From: JAUVXJ01 sp034411995
Lineage (GTDB): Bacteria > Chloroflexota > Anaerolineae > UBA7937 > B3-Chlor
Length of the DNA: 64,000 nucleotides
NCBI GenBank assembly: GCA_034411995.1
Contig: DAOUME010000016.1
Location: forward strand, 1 to 64,000
Reading direction: 5' to 3'
Position numbers and translations under genes: made by a program. This document shows positions 62,913-64,000 of the stretch, piece after piece. The notes beneath the pieces were generated by a model. It did not search any database and was not told the origin of the DNA. It worked only from the letters and a program-made list of their open reading frames with translations. Every line of letters starts with the position of its first letter. Position 1 is the first letter of the stretch.

Positions 62913-63151
62913 CGACCTGCCTGGGGACTGTGTCTCTGCCAGCGAATCCATGCCTCCGTTCCGCCGAGAGTCGCTTTCCTTGCTGGCAGTCAGTCGACGC
63001 CACGTCTGAGCTGCCTTTCTCCGCCGTGATCTGTCTTGCGGGGCGCGAGAGGCCAGGCTGTTCCCAGGCATTGCGCATCTGTGGGCGGCCATTGATGATG
63101 ATACCATGGGTGCGATCCGCGGCAAGCCAGATGTAATGTGTTACTCGGAGG
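62913..63151. other. Intergenic region, nothing recognised
   Basis: Upstream of the fourth PEP-CTERM gene's promoter. Unlike 3652 and 8131, no copy of the diverged upstream element was seen. Confidence 0.4.
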
Positions 63152-63180
63152 TTGACAAGCGTTCAGAAGTGTGCTACAGT
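63152..63180 (+). promoter_or_regulatory. Promoter of fourth PEP-CTERM gene
   Basis: TTGACA (63152-63157), 17 bases, TACAGT (63175-63180), with TGTGC before the -10; 76 bases from -35 to ATG. Confidence 0.75.
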
Positions 63181-63227
63181 GTGGACAATAGCATCGAACT
63201 CATTGTCTGAGCGAGAAAGGAGGGGCG

Positions 63228-63854
63228 ATGAAGAGCTACTGGCTGAGAGGCTTGGTGTTCGGCGTGAGTCTGGCGCTGCTGCTGGCAGGCGGCGTGGCGT
63301 TGGCGCAGGGCTTGTACGTCACTGCCGACAAGGCGTGTGTGCAATGCTCTCCCATGGGGGGAGGGGACCTCGTGCCTTTGCCCATCACTGTGCCGGAGGA
63401 GTATCTCGTCACCTACACCTACGGGGGGTGGAGCCACGATTTAAGCTACTCGTTGTGCACGCGCATGGTTCCCCCCACTTATGAGTTTGAGCCCCCCTTT
63501 ATGTGCATGATGCCCCCACCTAGTGAGGACGCACTGACGTGCGAATGGTTCATGCCCTGTGAGTTGTTCCGTGCTGCTGACCTATCCTTGCTCCCTGAGG
63601 GTGTCGATCCGTCCTTTGGCATAGAGCAGTTGTACGGAGAGTGGACCTTTCAGGTGAAACTCTTAGACGCGGGACACAACACCATTGACTCTGCTGAGGC
63701 GAGTTGGCTGCTGGCAGAAGACTGCTTTGCGGCGATGTTCGTGCCCGAGCCTGGCTCGATCCTGCTCCTGGGGGGTGGTCTGGCGGGTCTGGCGGGCTAC
63801 GCTGCCCTTCGGCTGCGCTCGAGTCAGACGCTGCGCTGGAGGAGAAGAGAATAG
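63228..63854 (+). CDS. Short cysteine-containing PEP-CTERM protein
   Basis: 208 residues, ATG at 63228 after AAAGGAGGGGCG. The signal peptide MKSYWLRGLVFGVSLALLL closely matches the two paralogues 55-57 kb away. The mature protein opens KACVQCSPMGGG (Cx2C), carries six or so further cysteines, has GEWTFQVK near the C-terminus and then AEASWLLAEDCFAAM before FVPEPGSILLLGGGLAGLAG and a basic tail. It is the same family as the proteins at 5923 and 8387, not a generic PEP-CTERM protein. The next gene starts 34 bases downstream and may be co-transcribed. Confidence 0.85.
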   Translation: MKSYWLRGLVFGVSLALLLAGGVALAQGLYVTADKACVQCSPMGGGDLVPLPITVPEEYLVTYTYGGWSHDLSYSLCTRMVPPTYEFEPPFMCMMPPPSEDALTCEWFMPCELFRAADLSLLPEGVDPSFGIEQLYGEWTFQVKLLDAGHNTIDSAEASWLLAEDCFAAMFVPEPGSILLLGGGLAGLAGYAALRLRSSQTLRWRRRE

Positions 63855-63887
63855 GAGGCTGCCGCCAGGTCCCTGATCACGACCCTC

Positions 63888-64000
63888 GTGTTCTCGAGGG
63901 AAAGGAGGAGCTCGAGATGGGCGCTGTTGTTCTCGGCCTCCTGTCTGCTGGGCATCTTGATCTTGCCGACGATGGTCCAGGCACAGGATGGCTCCGTGGG
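63888..64000 (+). CDS. N-terminus of an exported protein, truncated by the window end
   Basis: The frame from a GTG at 63888 encodes MFSRERRSSRWALLFSASC then a hydrophobic core ending TMVQAQDGSV, a good signal peptide. The strongest ribosome-binding site (AAAGGAGGAG, 63901-63910) however precedes an ATG at 63917 in a different frame, whose short product does not look like a protein start. Either the GTG is used or a base error separates the two. The gene follows the PEP-CTERM gene by 34 bases. Confidence 0.5.
   Translation, partial: MFSRERRSSRWALLFSASCLLGILILPTMVQAQDGSV

Overview
The window reads as a chromosomal segment of a GC-rich bacterium, most plausibly a Chloroflexota (Anaerolineae-like) genome or MAG. 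That assignment is inference, from lipoprotein-rich gene content, Thermus-type LysW lysine biosynthesis, an orphan rpoC, absence of LPS genes and strong TTGACA-N17-TATAAT-type promoters. No rRNA gene and no CRISPR array were seen; one tRNA is present.

Layout. 1-2 kb: transposase remnants, tRNA-Arg(TCG) and a hicBA toxin-antitoxin pair, a small accessory island. 2.2-9 kb: minus-strand membrane proteins, a C_GCAxxG_C_C-type protein and three exported PEP-CTERM proteins with matching promoters. 9.1-20 kb: a 10-kb lysine cluster, lysW-lysX-lysY-lysZ, two homocitrate synthase paralogues, homoaconitase large and small subunits, homoisocitrate dehydrogenase, lysJ and lysK, behind a consensus promoter and a leader with two terminator-like hairpins. 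20.3-25.3 kb: a BMP-type (purine-nucleoside-like) ABC transporter. 25.3-32.7 kb: rpoC without rpoB, an S1-domain protein with a long acidic tail and two small membrane proteins. 33-43 kb: trpS, deoB, a DUF169 protein, a SpoIIM-like membrane protein, ssb, an FG-GAP-like lipoprotein, glnA, a GT-C-type glycosyltransferase and a trans-sulfuration enzyme.

43.7-56.4 kb is dominated by surface and secreted proteins around mutS and sppA: an SGNH-like/DUF11 protein, an HExxH protein, three tandem lipoproteins that share an N-terminal Ig-like module but differ in their C-terminal modules (one is frameshifted), and a DUF348-G5-propeller lipoprotein. 56.5-58 kb: a REP-associated tyrosine transposase next to a 358-362-bp tandem repeat array built of four palindromes. 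58-63 kb: a membrane protein fusing a glycoside-hydrolase-like TIM barrel to an O-antigen ligase/polymerase domain, a UDP-xylose synthase-type decarboxylase and an uncharacterised protein. 63.2 kb to the end: a fourth PEP-CTERM protein and the start of another exported protein.

The most unusual content is the PEP-CTERM family with its shared regulatory architecture, the predicted attenuator of the lysine operon, the glycosidase-ligase fusion, and the RAYT/palindrome array.
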